64,000 bases of DNA from Vulcaniibacterium tengchongense (GCF_003814555.1 NZ_RKQN01000001.1:908566-972565); one strand, 5' to 3'. Shown: positions 35,283 through 47,025, counted from the stretch's first letter. Notes: generated from the sequence alone by a model not told the origin. Numbers and translations: made by a program.

Positions 35283-36445
35283 GCGCGCGATTGAAGGTGG
35301 GCTTCACCGGCTACTACGGCATGCGCAACTTCGGCGACGATCTGTTCGGCGTGCTTTGCGCGGCTGCGGCGCGGCGCTACTGGGACGGCGAGCCGCTGCT
35401 GGTCGGCCCGCGCCTGGCCGAGAGCGGGTGCCGCAGCACCATGCCGCGCTGGTACCCGGCGTCGTTGTACGGCGCCACCGGCGCGGGGGGCAAGGCGAGC
35501 CGGCTGTACAGCTTCCTGCGTGCCGTCGCCGGTACCGACGTGCTGGTGATGGGCGGCGGCTCGGTGATCACCGCGCGCGAGTCGTTCCGCAAGCCGCTGA
35601 TGCTGGCGGCGCGGCGCTACCGGGGGCTGCAGCTGGCCGCGGTGGGCGTGTCGATCGGGCCGTTCGCCAATGCCGCCGAGGAAGCGCACGCGGCCGAGTT
35701 CGTCTCGCAGTTCCGTTACCTGGCGGTGCGCGACGCGCGTTCCTACGAAGCCGCGCAGCGCATGGGCGTGGGCGAGATCGCCCACCGCGGCCGCGACCTG
35801 GCCGGGTTGCTGCCGCTGCTGGCGCCGGCGCCGCGACCGCCGCAGGTCGCCGGGCGACGCCTGCGCATCGGCCTGGCGCCGTGCAACTACGGCGCCAAGG
35901 ACGGCTACCCGGTGCCGGAGCGCGTGGCCACGCACGCGGCGCTGGTACAGGCGCTGAAGCAGCTGGCGGCGCGCTTCCCGTTGCAGGTGGACGTGTTCAG
36001 CCTGAACGAGCATCCGACCCACGGCGACGTCGCCTTGGGCGACGCGCTGCAGCGGGCGCTGGGCGAGAGCGGGGTGCTCAGCCGCCGCGTGCGCTACCGG
36101 GGCATGGGGCCGCTGGCGCTGGCGCGCGAGATCGCCGCCTGCGATGCGTTCGTCAGCGCGCGCCTGCACGGGGCGATCGTGTCGTACCTGTACGGCGTGC
36201 CGTTCACGATCATCGACTACCACCCGAAGTGCCGCGACTTCGCCGACGACATCGGCCTGGGCCCGCTGCAGCGGATCACCGCGCAGCGCCACGACGCCGC
36301 CGCGTTCGGCGAGGCCTTCGCGGCCATGCTCGCAGGCGACGGACGGCCGGCGCTTTCACGCGAGATATACGCCGGCCAGGCGCAAGACATATTCAAATGC
36401 GCGCCATGGGCGCAGTGCGAATCCTTGCAACCGGCACCGATATGA
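35279..36445 (+). CDS. Polysaccharide pyruvyl transferase
   Basis: 388 residues. The PF04230 pattern is present: GYYGMRNFGDDLFG at about residues 11-24, VLVMGGGSVI near 90, and the late RLHGAIVSYLYGVPFTIIDY around 300-320. These enzymes add ketal pyruvate from phosphoenolpyruvate to a sugar, giving the polymer negative charge. Start and stop overlap neighbours by 4 bp on each side. The last 15 or so residues (CAPWAQCESLQP) are unlike the family and have two Cys. Confidence 0.9.
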   Translation: MSARLKVGFTGYYGMRNFGDDLFGVLCAAAARRYWDGEPLLVGPRLAESGCRSTMPRWYPASLYGATGAGGKASRLYSFLRAVAGTDVLVMGGGSVITARESFRKPLMLAARRYRGLQLAAVGVSIGPFANAAEEAHAAEFVSQFRYLAVRDARSYEAAQRMGVGEIAHRGRDLAGLLPLLAPAPRPPQVAGRRLRIGLAPCNYGAKDGYPVPERVATHAALVQALKQLAARFPLQVDVFSLNEHPTHGDVALGDALQRALGESGVLSRRVRYRGMGPLALAREIAACDAFVSARLHGAIVSYLYGVPFTIIDYHPKCRDFADDIGLGPLQRITAQRHDAAAFGEAFAAMLAGDGRPALSREIYAGQAQDIFKCAPWAQCESLQPAPI

Positions 36446-37359
36446 CCGAACCCGACGCGATCACCTCCGAACCGGTCGCCACCGACGCGACCGCGCCCGC
36501 CACCGGCGCCGCCCGCGCGCAGGCGTTGCGCACCGCGGCGCGCGCGCCGGTCAGCGTGGTGGTTCCCTGCTACCGCTGCCGCGACACCATCGGCGACGCG
36601 GTCGCTTCGATCGCGGCGCAGACGCTGCCGCCGGCGCAGGTGCTGCTGGTCGACGACTGCAGCGGCGACGGCACCCTGGGCGCGCTGCATGCGCTGGCGG
36701 CGACGTATCCGCCGGGCTGGATCGAAGTGGTCGCGCTGCCGCGCAACGGCGGGCCCTCGCGCGCGCGCAACGCGGGCTGGGAGCGCGCCACCCAGGAGTA
36801 CGTGGCCTTCCTCGATGCCGACGACACCTGGGCGCCGCGGAAGCTGGAGCTGCAGATGCGGGCGCTGCGCGCCGACCCGCAGATCGCGCTGATCGCCCAC
36901 CGCATGGAAGTGCGCGAGCGTGGCGCGCCGCTGCCGCCGCAGCCGGCGGGCGAGCCGCGCCTGCGCCTGGTCGGGCGCCGCCGGCTGCTGCTCAACAATC
37001 CGTTTCCGACCGCCTCGGTGGTGCTGCGCCGCGACTTGCCGTTCCGCTTCGACGAGAACTTCCGCCGCGTCGAGGACTTCCTGCTGTGGGCGCAGATCGG
37101 TTTTTCGGGCTACCGCTGCGCCAAGCTCGACCGCACGCTCGCCTACTGGCACAAGCCGACCTACGGCGCCGGCGGGCTCAGCGGCGACCTCGAGGCGATG
37201 CACCGCGCCGGGCGCGAAGTGCGGCGCGAGCTGCTGCGCCAGGGCCTGGTGAGCCGCGGCGAGCACTGGCTCGCGCGCGCGTTCGGCATCCTGCGGCGCG
37301 CGCGCCGCCGCGTCCTCTTGACCCTGCGCCGCAGCCGCGGCATGGAGGCGACGCCATGA
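36442..37359 (+). CDS. Family 2 glycosyltransferase
   Basis: 305 residues, GT-A fold. After an Ala/Thr-rich N-terminus (about 35 residues) come VSVVVPCYRCRDTIGDAVASI, LVDDCSGDGT and the DxD-type motif AFLDADDTW (about 120-128), then FRRVEDFLLW near 210, the acceptor-site region. A basic tail (RRARRRVLLTLRRSRG) may hold it at the membrane. The start ATG overlaps the preceding stop (ATGA); the frame opens further upstream, but only inside the previous gene. With the initiating transferase and the GT4 enzyme it would build a trisaccharide unit at minimum. Confidence 0.92.
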   Translation: MTEPDAITSEPVATDATAPATGAARAQALRTAARAPVSVVVPCYRCRDTIGDAVASIAAQTLPPAQVLLVDDCSGDGTLGALHALAATYPPGWIEVVALPRNGGPSRARNAGWERATQEYVAFLDADDTWAPRKLELQMRALRADPQIALIAHRMEVRERGAPLPPQPAGEPRLRLVGRRRLLLNNPFPTASVVLRRDLPFRFDENFRRVEDFLLWAQIGFSGYRCAKLDRTLAYWHKPTYGAGGLSGDLEAMHRAGREVRRELLRQGLVSRGEHWLARAFGILRRARRRVLLTLRRSRGMEATP

Positions 37360-38414
37360 TCCGCGGCGAGGCCATCGACGCGTTCCCGCCCGCACGGCGC
37401 AGCGAGGACCTGGTCGCCGGCGCGGCCTTAAGCCTGCTGTTGCTGCTCGCGGTGGCCGCGTACGGTTGCTGGGTGGTGGGCGGGCGCGGGCTCGACGTCG
37501 GCACGGACACCCGCGTGTATGCCGGTTTCTTCCTCAGCATCGGCCAGCAGCCGATCGAGACCCGGCTCGAGGCCGGCTTCGTCCTGGTCACCTACCTGCT
37601 GCGCAAGCTCGGCCTGGACGCGAACGGCTACCTGACCGCGATGTTCGCGCTGCTGCTGCTCGCGGTGGCGGCGGCGACCCGGACCTACCATCGCTACCTT
37701 GGCGGCGGGCGCGGCTACCTGACCCTGCTCAGCGCGGCGTTGATGCTGCTGTTCGTCTCGCCGATGTTCGTCAACGGCTCGATCAACGCGATGCGCCAGG
37801 GCATGGCCGCGCCGCTGGTGTTCGCCGCGCTGCTGTGCTTCCAGCAGCGCCGCTGGTGGGCGTTCCTGGCCTATGGCGCCGTCGCGACCAGCCTGCACCT
37901 GTCCTCGCTGCTGTACCTGGCCTGCGTACCGGCGTTGCTGCTGAGCGGCGGCTGGCAGCGCGTGCTGGCGGTGGCCGCGTTCCTGGTCTACGTCTCCGGC
38001 CTGTCGCAGATCCTGGTGCAGGCGCTCCTGCCGGCGCTGCACACGATGGTGATGGAGTACACGCCGAACGCGCACTACCGCATCGGCGTGCGCCCGGACT
38101 TCGCCGTGTTCTCGTTCTTCTGGTACGTGCTGGCGCAGATGCTGCTGCCGCTGGTGCGCGGCGAGTACCGCGACGCCATCCGCCGAAGCACCGAGGCCTA
38201 CCTGGTGATGCTGCTGCCGTTCTTCGCGATCGGCTGGGGCTACTTCTCCAACCGCTATCTGCTGCCGGGCTGGATCAGCGTGTCGCTGATCCTGGCCGCG
38301 GTGCTGTGCCACAGCCGGCTCGCGCCGCTGCGCCAGCCGCTGCTGATCCGCTTCGGCCTGGTCGCGGCCTGCCCGGTGCTGTATTTCCTCGTCACCCGCG
38401 AGATCGTGATCTGA
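37356..38414 (+). CDS. EpsG/Wzy-type polysaccharide polymerase
   Basis: 352 residues with about 9-10 transmembrane helices. The first periplasmic loop VGTDTRVYAGFF (about 49-60) and NGSINAMRQGMAAPLVFAAL (about 145-164) are typical of EpsG-family proteins, which polymerise lipid-linked repeat units. Sequence conservation in this family is low, so the call rests on topology, these two motifs and position in a Wzx/Wzc/Wza locus. It overlaps the GT2 gene by 4 bp and is followed 6 bp later by the YdcF-like gene. Confidence 0.85.
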   Translation: MIRGEAIDAFPPARRSEDLVAGAALSLLLLLAVAAYGCWVVGGRGLDVGTDTRVYAGFFLSIGQQPIETRLEAGFVLVTYLLRKLGLDANGYLTAMFALLLLAVAAATRTYHRYLGGGRGYLTLLSAALMLLFVSPMFVNGSINAMRQGMAAPLVFAALLCFQQRRWWAFLAYGAVATSLHLSSLLYLACVPALLLSGGWQRVLAVAAFLVYVSGLSQILVQALLPALHTMVMEYTPNAHYRIGVRPDFAVFSFFWYVLAQMLLPLVRGEYRDAIRRSTEAYLVMLLPFFAIGWGYFSNRYLLPGWISVSLILAAVLCHSRLAPLRQPLLIRFGLVAACPVLYFLVTREIVI

Positions 38415-38420
38415 TCGTCC

Positions 38421-39176
38421 ATGCCGTCGTTCCTGCAGGAGTTCCTGGTCGGGCTCACCTATCCCCCCGCGCTGTCGTTCTGGTTGCTGGCCTGCGCCGC
38501 GCTGGCCGCGCTGCTGCACTGGCGCAGGCTGGGCGCGCTGATGCTCGCGGTCGCGCTGGGCTGGTCGGGCCTGTGGTCGCTGCCGAGCGCGTCGGACTGG
38601 CTGCGCGGGCTGCTCGAGAGCCGCTATCCGGTCGTGGACGAGGCCGAACTGCCGCGCGCGGACGCGATCGTCGTGCTGGGCGGCGGGGCGCGCTACGGCT
38701 GGCTGGACCGGCCGGACGTGCGCCCGGAGCAGTTGCGCAGCAGCCGCCTGGCCGCCGGCGCGCGCGCCTGGCTGGCGGGGCGCGCGCCGATCGTGATCCT
38801 GTCCGGCGGGGGCGAGGGCGGCATCACCGAGGCGCGACGCATGGCCGCGGCGATCGCCCGGCTGGGCGTCCCCGAATCCGCGCTGGTGCTGGAGGAACGC
38901 AGCCGCGACACCCGCGACAACGCGCGCTACACCGCCGAACTGGCCGAGCAGCACGGCGTGCACCGGGTGCTGCTGGTGACCTCGGCGCTGCACATGCCGC
39001 GCGCCAGCCTGCTGTTCCGCCAGGCCGGGATCGAGGCGATTCCGGTGCCCGTGCCCGAGCGCGCGACGCGCGCCTCATGGCGGGAGCGCTGGCTGCCCTC
39101 GCGCAGCGCGCTGTGGCGCAGCGGGCGCGCGTTGAAGGAGTTGGCCGGGCTCGCGGCCGTTCATCTGGCCGGCTGA
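38421..39176 (+). CDS. YdcF/ElyC family membrane protein (DUF218)
   Basis: 251 residues. Two N-terminal transmembrane segments (about 15-35 and 37-55), then the DUF218 domain: ADAIVVLGGGARYG (about 74-87), ILSGGGEGGITEA, EERSRDTRDNARYTAEL and LLVTSALHMPRASLLF. In length and layout it resembles E. coli ElyC, which affects undecaprenyl-phosphate-dependent envelope synthesis. Placement 6 bp after the polymerase suggests a role in lipid-carrier handling for this polysaccharide (inference). 292 bp without a clear signal separate it from wza. Confidence 0.85.
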   Translation: MPSFLQEFLVGLTYPPALSFWLLACAALAALLHWRRLGALMLAVALGWSGLWSLPSASDWLRGLLESRYPVVDEAELPRADAIVVLGGGARYGWLDRPDVRPEQLRSSRLAAGARAWLAGRAPIVILSGGGEGGITEARRMAAAIARLGVPESALVLEERSRDTRDNARYTAELAEQHGVHRVLLVTSALHMPRASLLFRQAGIEAIPVPVPERATRASWRERWLPSRSALWRSGRALKELAGLAAVHLAG

Positions 39177-39468
39177 GCCGATATCCCGCGCGGGGAGGAC
39201 GGGGGCGTTCGAAGTCCCGCCGGCCAGGGCGCACGTGCCCGCATCCCGGCTCCCTGCGGGCGGTGCACCCAAGGAGGTGGCGGCTGGCTGCTCTCTGAAC
39301 GCGCCGCCGCGGCCAACGGCGTCCTCACGCGGCCCACGCAGGCCGCTCACTAGGCTTGCCGCAGCGACTCCGGCCAAGGCCTCGCCGCGGCGGGTCGCGG
39401 ACGTCCATTCCGGCGCCGTGTCCGCAGGACGCGGGGGCTTGCGGCGCCGCCAATTCGAGGGCTGCAAC

Positions 39469-40587
39469 TTGAACACCGTCATCCGTGCCAGTGCCATCCG
39501 CGTCTGTGCGATCGCGGTCAGCGCGGTCTTGCTCGGCGGCTGCGCCACCCACTCCATGTACGCGTCCGGCGCCGGCGACCAACTCATCAAGAGCGGCGAC
39601 GTGAACCTGGTTCCGATCACGCCGGACCTGCTCGCCAGCGCGCCCGCGCAAGCCGAATCGGGCCTGCCGCGCGAGCTGGTCGACTACCGTCCCGAGTCCT
39701 ACCGGATCAACCCGGGCGACACGCTGCTGGTGACGGTGTGGGACCATCCGGAGCTGACCACGCCGGCCGGCACCGAGCAGCAGGCGGTCACCAACGGCCG
39801 CTTGGTGAAGCCGGACGGGTCGTTCTTCTTCCCCTACGCGGGCAATCTCAACGTCGCCGGCATGACCGTCGAGGAACTGCGCGACAAACTGGTGGCCCGC
39901 TTGAGCACCTACCTGCGCAGCCCGCAGGTCGACGTCAACGTGGTCGGCTACGGCAGCCGGGTCACGCTGCAGGGCGCGTTCGTCGACACCACGCCGCAGC
40001 AGGTCACCACGGTGCCGCTGACCCTGTCGCAGGCGATCGGCCGCGCCCGCGTCGACACCGAGCAGGCCGACCTGTCCGGCCTGGTGCTGACCCGCGACGG
40101 CAAGGACTACCGCATCGACCTGGACGCGCTGTCGCGCAACGAGTCCTCCGCGTCCGAGATCTATCTCAAGCCCGGCGACCGGCTGTTCCTGCCCTACAAC
40201 GACCGCAAGGAGGTGTACGTGGTGGGCGAGGTGCTGCGCCCGCAGGCGATCACCTTCAAGACCTCGGGCATGAGCCTCAGCCAGGCGCTGGGCCGCAGCG
40301 GCGGCCTCAACCCGGTCACCGCCAAGGGCGAGGCGGTGTACGTGATCCGCGGCATGGACATGGCGCAGAAGCAGAACAAGCCGGCGACGGTCTACCACCT
40401 CGACGCGAGTTCGCCGTCGTCGTTCGCGCTGGCGGACCGCTTCTCGCTGCAGCCGGGCGACGTGGTCTGGGTCGGCGCGGCCGGCGTCACCCGCTGGAAC
40501 CGCTTCTTGAGCCAGTTGCTGCCGCTGTCCGGCCTGATCAGCAACACCGCCTCGGCGCAGTACAACTTCGGCAATCGCGGCAATTGA
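39469..40587 (+). CDS. Wza/GumB-type outer-membrane polysaccharide export lipoprotein
   Basis: 372 residues from a TTG start with CGAGGG 7 nt upstream, chosen because it gives a compact lipoprotein signal ending LLGGC (lipidated C25). The GTG at 39235 would bury the signal behind 78 residues. Poly_export domain: YRINPGDTLLVTVWDHPEL (about 86-104) and KPDGSFFFPYAGNLNVAGMT; SLBB domains follow from about 170 (VTLQGAF, and VYVVGEVLRPQAITF near 250). It should form the octameric outer-membrane channel working with the Wzc-type protein. The codon pattern continues smoothly from the rest of the locus. Confidence 0.93.
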   Translation: MNTVIRASAIRVCAIAVSAVLLGGCATHSMYASGAGDQLIKSGDVNLVPITPDLLASAPAQAESGLPRELVDYRPESYRINPGDTLLVTVWDHPELTTPAGTEQQAVTNGRLVKPDGSFFFPYAGNLNVAGMTVEELRDKLVARLSTYLRSPQVDVNVVGYGSRVTLQGAFVDTTPQQVTTVPLTLSQAIGRARVDTEQADLSGLVLTRDGKDYRIDLDALSRNESSASEIYLKPGDRLFLPYNDRKEVYVVGEVLRPQAITFKTSGMSLSQALGRSGGLNPVTAKGEAVYVIRGMDMAQKQNKPATVYHLDASSPSSFALADRFSLQPGDVVWVGAAGVTRWNRFLSQLLPLSGLISNTASAQYNFGNRGN

Positions 40588-40642
40588 GCCGGAGCCTGGC
40601 GCGACCCGCGGCGTTCCCGGTGTAGGCGACCCGGCGATGCCA

Positions 40643-40672
40643 GGCGCGAGCGGCCCCGCGGCCGCTCGCGCC
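40643..40672. terminator. 13-bp hairpin between convergent wza-type gene and response regulator
   Basis: GGCGCGAGCGGCC (40643-40655) and its perfect complement (40660-40672) with a CCGC loop, between two convergent genes. There is no T run on either side. Position and stability suggest a shared terminator. Confidence 0.6.
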
Positions 40673-40688
40673 TTCGCTTGCGCGGCGC

Positions 40689-41387
40689 TCAGCGCAAGGT
40701 GAGTACGTAGCCGACGCCGCGCACCGAGCTCAGGGGCAGCTCGTGGCCGAACGCCTTGAGCACCTTGCGCCGGAGGCGGTGCACCAGCATTTCCAGCCGA
40801 TGCGGATCGAAGGCATGGATGTCGCGCGACAGGCAGGCGATGATGGTTTCGCGCGTGACGGTCTGGCCGGCCCGGGCGAACAGCAGGCTGGCCAGCAGAT
40901 ATTCCAGGTGGGTCAGGCGCACGATGCCGCCGTGCGGCCCGACCAGGCTCCAGGTTTCGTCGACGCGCCAGCCGGAGCGGTCGGTCGCGGCCGTGCCGGC
41001 CGCCGGCCGCGGCTCGAGGCGCCGCATCACGCTGCGCAGGGTCGCGGCGAGGATGTCGAGATCCACCGGCTTGGCGAGGTAGGCGTCGGCGCCGGTTTCC
41101 AGACCGTGCACCTGCTCGGCGTTGCCGACACGTCCGGTCAGCATCACGATGCCGGCGTCGGAATTGGCGCGCAGATGGCGCGCGACCGCGAAGCCATCCT
41201 CGTCGGGCAGGCCGATGTCGAGCACGAACATGGAGAAATCCCGCGCCAGCACCGCCCGGTAGGTCTCGATCGCACTGCCGACGCCGACCAGACGCTCGAA
41301 TCCCCGGTCGCGCAATCCCGGTATCAGGATCTCCTCGCGCATTTCCGGATCGTCCTCGACCACGAGGACCCAACGTTCGCTGCTCAT
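40689..41387 (-). CDS. OmpR/PhoB-family response regulator
   Basis: 232 residues. Receiver domain: acidic pair EDD at 11-13, phosphoacceptor D57 (FVLDIGLPDEDGF), T in VMLTGR near 84 and K in LAKPVD near 106. The C-terminal winged helix (about 135-232) has the recognition-helix area DPHRLEMLVHRLRRKVLKAF and the wing SVRGVGYVLTLR. GGGGAG lies 3 nt before the ATG. It is divergent from the histidine kinase at 41770, its likely partner, across 382 bp with promoters on both strands. Lying just after the polysaccharide locus, it may regulate it (inference). Confidence 0.93.
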   Translation of the reverse strand: MSSERWVLVVEDDPEMREEILIPGLRDRGFERLVGVGSAIETYRAVLARDFSMFVLDIGLPDEDGFAVARHLRANSDAGIVMLTGRVGNAEQVHGLETGADAYLAKPVDLDILAATLRSVMRRLEPRPAAGTAATDRSGWRVDETWSLVGPHGGIVRLTHLEYLLASLLFARAGQTVTRETIIACLSRDIHAFDPHRLEMLVHRLRRKVLKAFGHELPLSSVRGVGYVLTLR

Positions 41388-41468
41388 GTACTCCCCAAGC
41401 CCATCTCCGCGCGCGCGGCGGGCGTTCCAGCGAACGCTGCGCACCGGCGTACGATCTCTCCGTGCAAC

Positions 41469-41497
41469 TGAATAGCCGATCGGCGTTCCCCTGTCAT
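41469..41497 (-). promoter_or_regulatory. Predicted promoter of the response regulator
   Basis: On the minus strand ATGACA (41492-41497), a 17-nt spacer and TATTCA (41469-41474), 82 nt before the start codon. A fair sigma-70 match by eye. The rest of the 382-bp divergent region (41388-41769) holds this, the kinase promoter at 41690 and no gene. Confidence 0.5.
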
Positions 41498-41689
41498 GTC
41501 CTGAACGCGAAAACGTTATGAACTCGGTCAGCTTGACGTGCGCGCTCGGCGAGCGCGTGCGCCGAAGCCGGCATCGGCAGGCCGCGCGGGAATTCACGAA
41601 ACGTGTATGTAACGCGTCTGATCGAGGTCGATCGGCTTGGGTGTCGCAGGCGCGCCGGAGCGGCCAACGCGAGAACAGGCCCCGAGGCT

Positions 41690-41717
41690 TTGCGGCACCG
41701 GCGCCTGCGCTTATAGT
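41690..41717 (+). promoter_or_regulatory. Predicted promoter of the histidine kinase
   Basis: TTGCGG (41690-41695), 16-nt spacer and TATAGT (41712-41717), followed 36 nt later by AGGGGAG and the kinase ATG. A good sigma-70 match for this GC-rich genome. Confidence 0.6.
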
Positions 41718-41769
41718 GACGGCACTGCCGGCGAGCCGAAAGCCAGCCGGTGATCGTTAGGGGAGCACC

Positions 41770-43197
41770 ATGTCCGGTCCTACCGCAGGCGGCGCCAGCG
41801 GCCTCGCCGTTTGGCGCACCGTCGCCGGCTGGCTGACGCGCGTTCCGATCGACGACCCCGTGGACCGGCGCAACGCGCCGATGCTGCAGATCGTGCTGCT
41901 GCTGCTCGGGCTCGCGCCGCCCCTGCTGTGGGGCTACCGCATCGCGCTGAGCACGATTCCCTGGCGCGGGTGGGAAACCTACAGCCTGGCGCTGAGCCTG
42001 TCGCTCAGCGCGGTGTCGCTTTTCAGCTTCTTCCTGATCCGGCGCGGCCGGTTCCGCTGGGCGCTGCTGCAGTTCCTGGGCGCGGTCGCGGTGGTGATGA
42101 TGCTGTCGTACGCGGGCAACGGCTTCGACGCGAACCGCTACGAGCAGCCGGTGCAGATGATCTGGCTGATCGTCGCCGGGCTGATGCTGGGCCCGGGCGC
42201 CCTGTGGCTGATGTACGGCTGGATCACGCTGTCGTTCGCGGCCGGCATCTGGCGCGACATCGCGGTCGGAGCGAAGGCCGCCGAGGTGCCGAGCGATTTC
42301 ATCGTCGATGGCGTGGTGAGCGCCGTGATCCTGCTGCTGATCGCGGTGGTGGTGGACCGCAGCGCCCGCGCCCTGCGCGAAAGCCTGGGCGAGGCCACCC
42401 GGCGCGGCAACGAACTGGCCCGAGCCAACCGCCGCCTCCAGGAGGAGATCGCCGAACGCGAGCGGATGCAGAACCAGCTGATCCACGCGCAGAAGGTCGA
42501 GGCGGTGGGCCGGCTGGCCAGCGGCGTGGCGCACGATTTCAACCACCTGCTCGGGCTGGTCCTGGGCTACGTCGAGCGCGGCAAGCGCGCCGACCCCGAC
42601 GAGGAGATGCGCGGGATCCTGCGCGGGGTGGAATCGGCGGCGCGGCGCGCGACGGCGATCGGCCAGAAGCTGGTGAGCTTCAGCCGGCAGGAGATCGCAC
42701 GCCCCGCGGTCTTCGATGCGAGCGAGGCGCTGCGCGAGATGCGGCCGATGCTGCGCCAATTGCTGCGCTCGTCGGTCGAACTGGCGCTGGACGTGCCCGA
42801 CCGGCCGTTGCCGGTCCACCTCGACCGCGCCCATTTCGAGCTGGCGGTCCTCAATATCGCCGCGAACGCCGACCACGCCATGCCCGAGGGCGGCCGCTTC
42901 GCGGTGTCCGCGCGCAGCCTGGACGGCACGGCCGAGATCGAGCTGCGCGACACCGGCTGCGGCATGAGCGAGCCGGTGCTGGCGCGCGTGTTCGAGCCGT
43001 TCTTCACCACCAAGCCGAGCGGGCAGGGCACCGGGCTCGGCCTGGCGGTCGTGCGCGACGTGGTGGTCGGCGCAGGCGGCGGCATCGAGGTGGACAGCGC
43101 GCCCGGGCGCGGCTCGACCTTCCGCATCCGTTTGCCGCTGGCGCGGGCCGAGACGGCCGCGGCCGAGGGCGTCCGCAGCGAAGCCGAAGAGGCGTGA
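41770..43197 (+). CDS. Membrane histidine kinase
   Basis: 475 residues. Six or so transmembrane helices fill residues 38-197 with no large periplasmic domain, so the signal is probably sensed in or at the membrane. A coiled coil (about 205-240, RANRRLQEEIAERERMQNQ) leads to the phospho-acceptor H255 (SGVAHDFNHLLG). The ATPase domain has NIAANADHAM, DTGCGMSEPVL and FTTKPSGQGTGLGLAVV. The HDFNN-like H-box is the type in NtrB/hybrid kinases, without a receiver here. It is paired with the divergent regulator at 40689. A short peptide gene follows 62 bp downstream. Confidence 0.93.
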   Translation: MSGPTAGGASGLAVWRTVAGWLTRVPIDDPVDRRNAPMLQIVLLLLGLAPPLLWGYRIALSTIPWRGWETYSLALSLSLSAVSLFSFFLIRRGRFRWALLQFLGAVAVVMMLSYAGNGFDANRYEQPVQMIWLIVAGLMLGPGALWLMYGWITLSFAAGIWRDIAVGAKAAEVPSDFIVDGVVSAVILLLIAVVVDRSARALRESLGEATRRGNELARANRRLQEEIAERERMQNQLIHAQKVEAVGRLASGVAHDFNHLLGLVLGYVERGKRADPDEEMRGILRGVESAARRATAIGQKLVSFSRQEIARPAVFDASEALREMRPMLRQLLRSSVELALDVPDRPLPVHLDRAHFELAVLNIAANADHAMPEGGRFAVSARSLDGTAEIELRDTGCGMSEPVLARVFEPFFTTKPSGQGTGLGLAVVRDVVVGAGGGIEVDSAPGRGSTFRIRLPLARAETAAAEGVRSEAEEA

Positions 43198-43259
43198 GCG
43201 CGCCCGCGGCGCCCGCCGCATCACTCCGGTTCCGCATTCCGTAGCGAAAGGGGGAAATC

Positions 43260-43391
43260 GTGCTGTCTTCCTATTTTCTGGCCGTGGTGCTCGCCCTGTT
43301 CGGCGGCGATCCGAGCGCACCGGGCGAAGACCCGGGCGCGCCGCAGGCCAGCGGCTACATCTTTCCTTGCGCGACCTGCAAGGCGAATTGA
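43260..43391 (+). CDS. Small exported or membrane peptide with CxxC tail (43 aa)
   Basis: A 43-residue ORF from a GTG with a strong ribosome binding site (GAAAGGGGG, 5 nt upstream), 62 bp after the histidine kinase and likely in its transcript. It has a hydrophobic N-terminus (LSSYFLAVVLALFGG), a Pro/Gly/Asp-rich middle and the C-terminus YIFPCATCKAN. The hydrophobic part could be a signal peptide or a membrane anchor. The CATC motif may bind a metal or form a disulfide. I know no family for it. A role as a partner or signal of the kinase is only a position-based guess. Confidence 0.5.
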   Translation: MLSSYFLAVVLALFGGDPSAPGEDPGAPQASGYIFPCATCKAN

Positions 43392-43857
43392 GCCTGCGAC
43401 ACGGCCGCTCCCGCGGGGGAGGGCGGCACGGAACGGCGTAGGAAAGGTGCCGTCCTGAGCCCGCTGCGTCGATCGCGCGAACGGTACGGCGATCGTGCGG
43501 CCGTCAGGCCGCCGGATGCCGAAGGTCGGCCACCGCGTGGATCGCGCCGGAAGGCGGGCTAGCGCACGCGCGGCGGATGCGCGCGCCCGGCATGCCGCCA
43601 GCTTCGACGTCGCTTCGACGCGTCGATCCGTGCGGCCGGCCGCGACGCGATGGTTACCGGGGTAACGAATCGGCTCCACGCGGCGCCGCTGCGGCATCAT
43701 CATCGGCCGGGCGGCCACGCTCCGGCGGCCGGGCAAGGTGCGCCCGTGCCTGGTTCCGATACCATCCCGGGACGGCGGGACGGCCATGCGGCCTCGGCAC
43801 GCGAGTTTTCGGCACATGGCAGCGCCGGACTTCCAGCCCTGATGCGAGATCCCCACG
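43392..43857 (+). promoter_or_regulatory. Control region of the GH3 gene with LacI-type palindrome
   Basis: 466 bp without a gene. GTTACC-GG-GGTAAC at 43653-43666, flanked by TG and GA, has the size and symmetry of a LacI-family operator and lies about 190 bp before the GH3 start. No LacI-type repressor gene is in the window. An octamer GGGGAGGG (43416-43423) matches KOPS. Confidence 0.5.
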
Positions 43858-46473
<2,616 letters not shown>

Positions 46474-47025
46474 GCGCACGCGGCCGTGGCCCGCGCCAGG
46501 CGCGGCCGCGGGGGCGCCGCCGGTTTGCAGGGCCCGGCGCACGGGCGGGACGGGTTCGCGCGCCGACGTGCGTAGCGGCCGCGGATTCCGGTGCGCGGCA
46601 CGGCCGCCCGGGCGGCGTGCGCTGCGCCGACCCGGAGCGTGCCCGGCCCGGGCCCCGCCGGCCGCCGCCCGCCCGCGCCCGCGGCGTGCTGCGGGTGCGC
46701 AATGACAGCGCTGTCGGAAGCCGGCAAGATCGGCGGTGCCGGCGGTTCGGTGGGAGGGCAGGGTGGCGAGCGATTCGAGCAGCGGACGGGCTTCGACGCA
46801 CCGCCTGGCCTCGGCTGTGCCGGGACGCGACGGGCGGCATCGGTCTTCGCTCGCGCTCGGCGCGACCCGCTGCAGGCGCGGTGCAGGAGCCCGCGGCGGC
46901 GCTCCGGTCCGAGGATCCACGCGCCGCGGGGCGATGCCGCGGCTTTTCACTCGCGCAGTAGTCGATCCGCCGATGCGGTACGGCCGGTCCGCATGGCACC
47001 AACCACACGGGAGCAAGGTGTTTCC
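46474..47025 (+). promoter_or_regulatory. Control region of the sugar transporter with LacI-type palindrome
   Basis: 552 bp without a credible gene. A weak hairpin (46480-46486 with 46503-46509) follows the GH3 stop. The perfect 12-bp palindrome GACAGCGCTGTC at 46704-46715, inside AATGACAGCGCTGTCGG, has the central CG/GC step usual for LacI-family operators; it lies about 310 bp before the transporter ATG. A KOPS-like GGGCAGGG is at 46756-46763. Confidence 0.55.

Noticed and set aside
39177-39468. c-di-GMP (GEMM) riboswitch before the wza-type gene
   Set aside because: The conserved GEMM core segments are not present; nothing else structured stands out.
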